Source of the DNA: an uncultured Actinomycetes bacterium
GTDB taxonomy: Bacteria; Actinomycetota; Thermoleophilia; Solirubrobacterales; Solirubrobacteraceae
Reading direction: 5' to 3'
DNA length: 15,976 bases
Assembly (NCBI GenBank): GCA_937888775.1
Contig: CALAQT010000277.1
Span: 1-15,976 of the forward strand
Part shown: one piece after another, positions 15,234 to 15,976 of the stretch
How positions within the stretch are numbered: the stretch's first letter is position 1
Layout: the number at the start of each line of letters is the position of its first letter
The notes under the pieces: model-generated
Database searches by the model: none
Told to the model about the DNA's origin: nothing
The model's input: the letters and a program-made list of their open reading frames with translations, nothing else
Made by a program: the position numbers and the translations under genes

Positions 15234-15249
15234 CTTAGCTATAGCTAAG
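15234..15249. promoter_or_regulatory. Perfect 16-bp AT-rich palindrome at the HAD gene stop
   Basis: CTTAGCTATAGCTAAG is its own reverse complement. It contains the TAG stop (15245-15247) of the minus-strand HAD gene and lies about 150 bases upstream of the DUF1906 gene's region. Its AT content is well above the surroundings, as in many operator sites; alternatively it could serve as part of a terminator. Confidence 0.5.
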
Positions 15250-15907
15250 CGCCCGCGGCCGCAGCCGCGATCAGCCCGGGCAGATCCCGCATGTCCTCAA
15301 ACACGGTGGTCCCGGGACCGCTGAGGACGTCGGCCGCGGTCACCCCGCCCGCGTAGGCCAGCGCTCGCATGTTCGCGGCCCGGGCCGCCTGCACCCCCCA
15401 GCGGCTATCCTCCACCACGACGCAGGCGGCGGCTGGCACACCCATACGATCGGCGGCGTACAGGAACAGATCCGGCGCGGGCTTGCCCTTTGCCACCTCC
15501 GTGGCGCTGAAGATCCGCCCCGCGAACCGCTCGTAGAGCCCGGTCAGCCCCAGCGTCTGGCGCATGCGCTCGTGATCGCCGCTGGAGGCCACGCAGGTCT
15601 GCACGTCGATCTGATCCAGCGCCTTAAGGATCCCGTCGACGGCCACCAGTCGCGTCGCAAACACGTCGCGGTAAAGCTGTTGATACTCCCGCTGCCAGTG
15701 CGATGGCAGCGCACGCCCCAGGTGCTTCTCGATCTCGGTCAGCATGTGCTTCTCCGAGCGACCGACGAATCGCTCGATCACCTCGGTCTCGGTCAGCGGC
15801 CAGCCAAGGTCGCCGAGCACCTGCACGTCGACCTCGACGGCGAGCCGCTCGCTGTCGACCAGCACGCCATCGCAGTCGAAGATGACCAGTTCCACCGGAT
15901 CCACCAT
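15245..15907 (-). CDS. HAD-IA family hydrolase (beta-phosphoglucomutase/phosphatase-like)
   Basis: A 220-residue cytosolic HAD-superfamily enzyme of subfamily IA. Motif I is FDCDGVLVDSE, with the nucleophile Asp11 and the acid/base Asp13. The helical cap follows (about 18-90). Motif II is the SSG in TCVASSGDHERM. Motif III Lys lies in KGKPAPDLFLYAA, and motif IV is VVVEDSRWGVQAARAA with Glu/Asp for Mg2+. This set is typical of beta-phosphoglucomutase, 6-phosphogluconate phosphatase (YieH) and related sugar-phosphate enzymes, and length fits. Substrate cannot be fixed from sequence. The ATG at 15907 lacks a good Shine-Dalgarno, but a TAACAT lies seven bases upstream, so the transcript may be leaderless. 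It reads toward the DUF1906 gene but 150 bases separate them. Confidence 0.9.
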   Translation of the reverse strand: MVDPVELVIFDCDGVLVDSERLAVEVDVQVLGDLGWPLTETEVIERFVGRSEKHMLTEIEKHLGRALPSHWQREYQQLYRDVFATRLVAVDGILKALDQIDVQTCVASSGDHERMRQTLGLTGLYERFAGRIFSATEVAKGKPAPDLFLYAADRMGVPAAACVVVEDSRWGVQAARAANMRALAYAGGVTAADVLSGPGTTVFEDMRDLPGLIAAAAAGA

Positions 15908-15914
15908 CGGCCCG

Positions 15915-15920
15915 ATGTTA
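15915..15920 (-). promoter_or_regulatory. Possible -10 element for a leaderless HAD transcript
   Basis: TAACAT on the minus strand fits TANNNT and ends seven bases before the ATG at 15907, the same spacing as the candidate before the ABM-cupin gene. No clear -35 is seen. Confidence 0.35.
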
Positions 15921-15941
15921 ACCCCGAGCGTGCAGTAATGA

Positions 15942-15968
15942 CCGCGCCCCCGGCAGGCGGGGGCGCGG
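15942..15968. terminator. Strong GC hairpin upstream of the HAD gene
   Basis: CCGCGCCCCC (15942-15951) pairs perfectly with GGGGGCGCGG (15959-15968) around GGCAGGC. It sits at the window edge, just upstream of the HAD gene, and most likely terminates a gene lying beyond the right end. Confidence 0.6.
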
Positions 15969-15976
15969 AAACGTCC

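Overview
The window comes from a high-GC actinobacterium, probably of the Thermoleophilia/Solirubrobacterales type. This is inferred from strongly GC-biased third codon positions, frequent GTG starts, several lipoproteins with small Ala/Thr-rich bodies, a DUF1906 glycoside-hydrolase-like secreted protein, a two-GAF DevS-like kinase remnant and an ABM-cupin fusion. No rRNA, tRNA, CRISPR array or intact insertion sequence was seen.

Left part (1 to about 6600) is a sparse, decaying stretch. Intact genes are a small two-helix membrane protein (312-557, minus) with a hairpin terminator directly behind it, a DUF2294 protein (804-1220, minus) and a classical short-chain dehydrogenase (2569-3399, minus). 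Between them lie remnants recognised by reading all three frames. They are a two-GAF/HisKA_3 sensor kinase with frameshifts, internal deletions and a 27-bp duplication (about 1467-2200, minus), a DUF1254 protein with a frameshift (about 3590-3881, minus), and a plus-strand repeat protein of the DGxGNAVxxW type (about 6178-6590). A membrane-anchored GGDEF-EAL protein (3973-5997, minus) is split by a single in-frame TAG where such proteins usually have Gln; both enzymatic halves keep their key residues.

Right part (6596 to the end) is normally packed. It holds a lipoprotein (6596-7285, minus), an NudC-type NADH pyrophosphatase (7520-8473), two adjacent lipoproteins (8628-9140 and 9140-9772) separated by a perfect 13-bp inverted repeat, a translationally coupled ABC exporter pair (9998-12069), an ABM-cupin fusion (12101-12805), a convergent secreted DUF1906 protein with two C-terminal repeats (12825 to about 15050, minus) and a HAD-family phosphatase (15245-15907, minus) whose stop codon lies in a 16-bp AT-rich palindrome.

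The genes do not form one pathway. The only clear functional unit is the ABC ATPase/permease pair; the lipoprotein pair is a possible second unit. I found no convincing undescribed multi-gene system. The most notable signals are the amber-split c-di-GMP protein, the cluster of partly decayed signalling and other genes, and the two unexplained palindromes.
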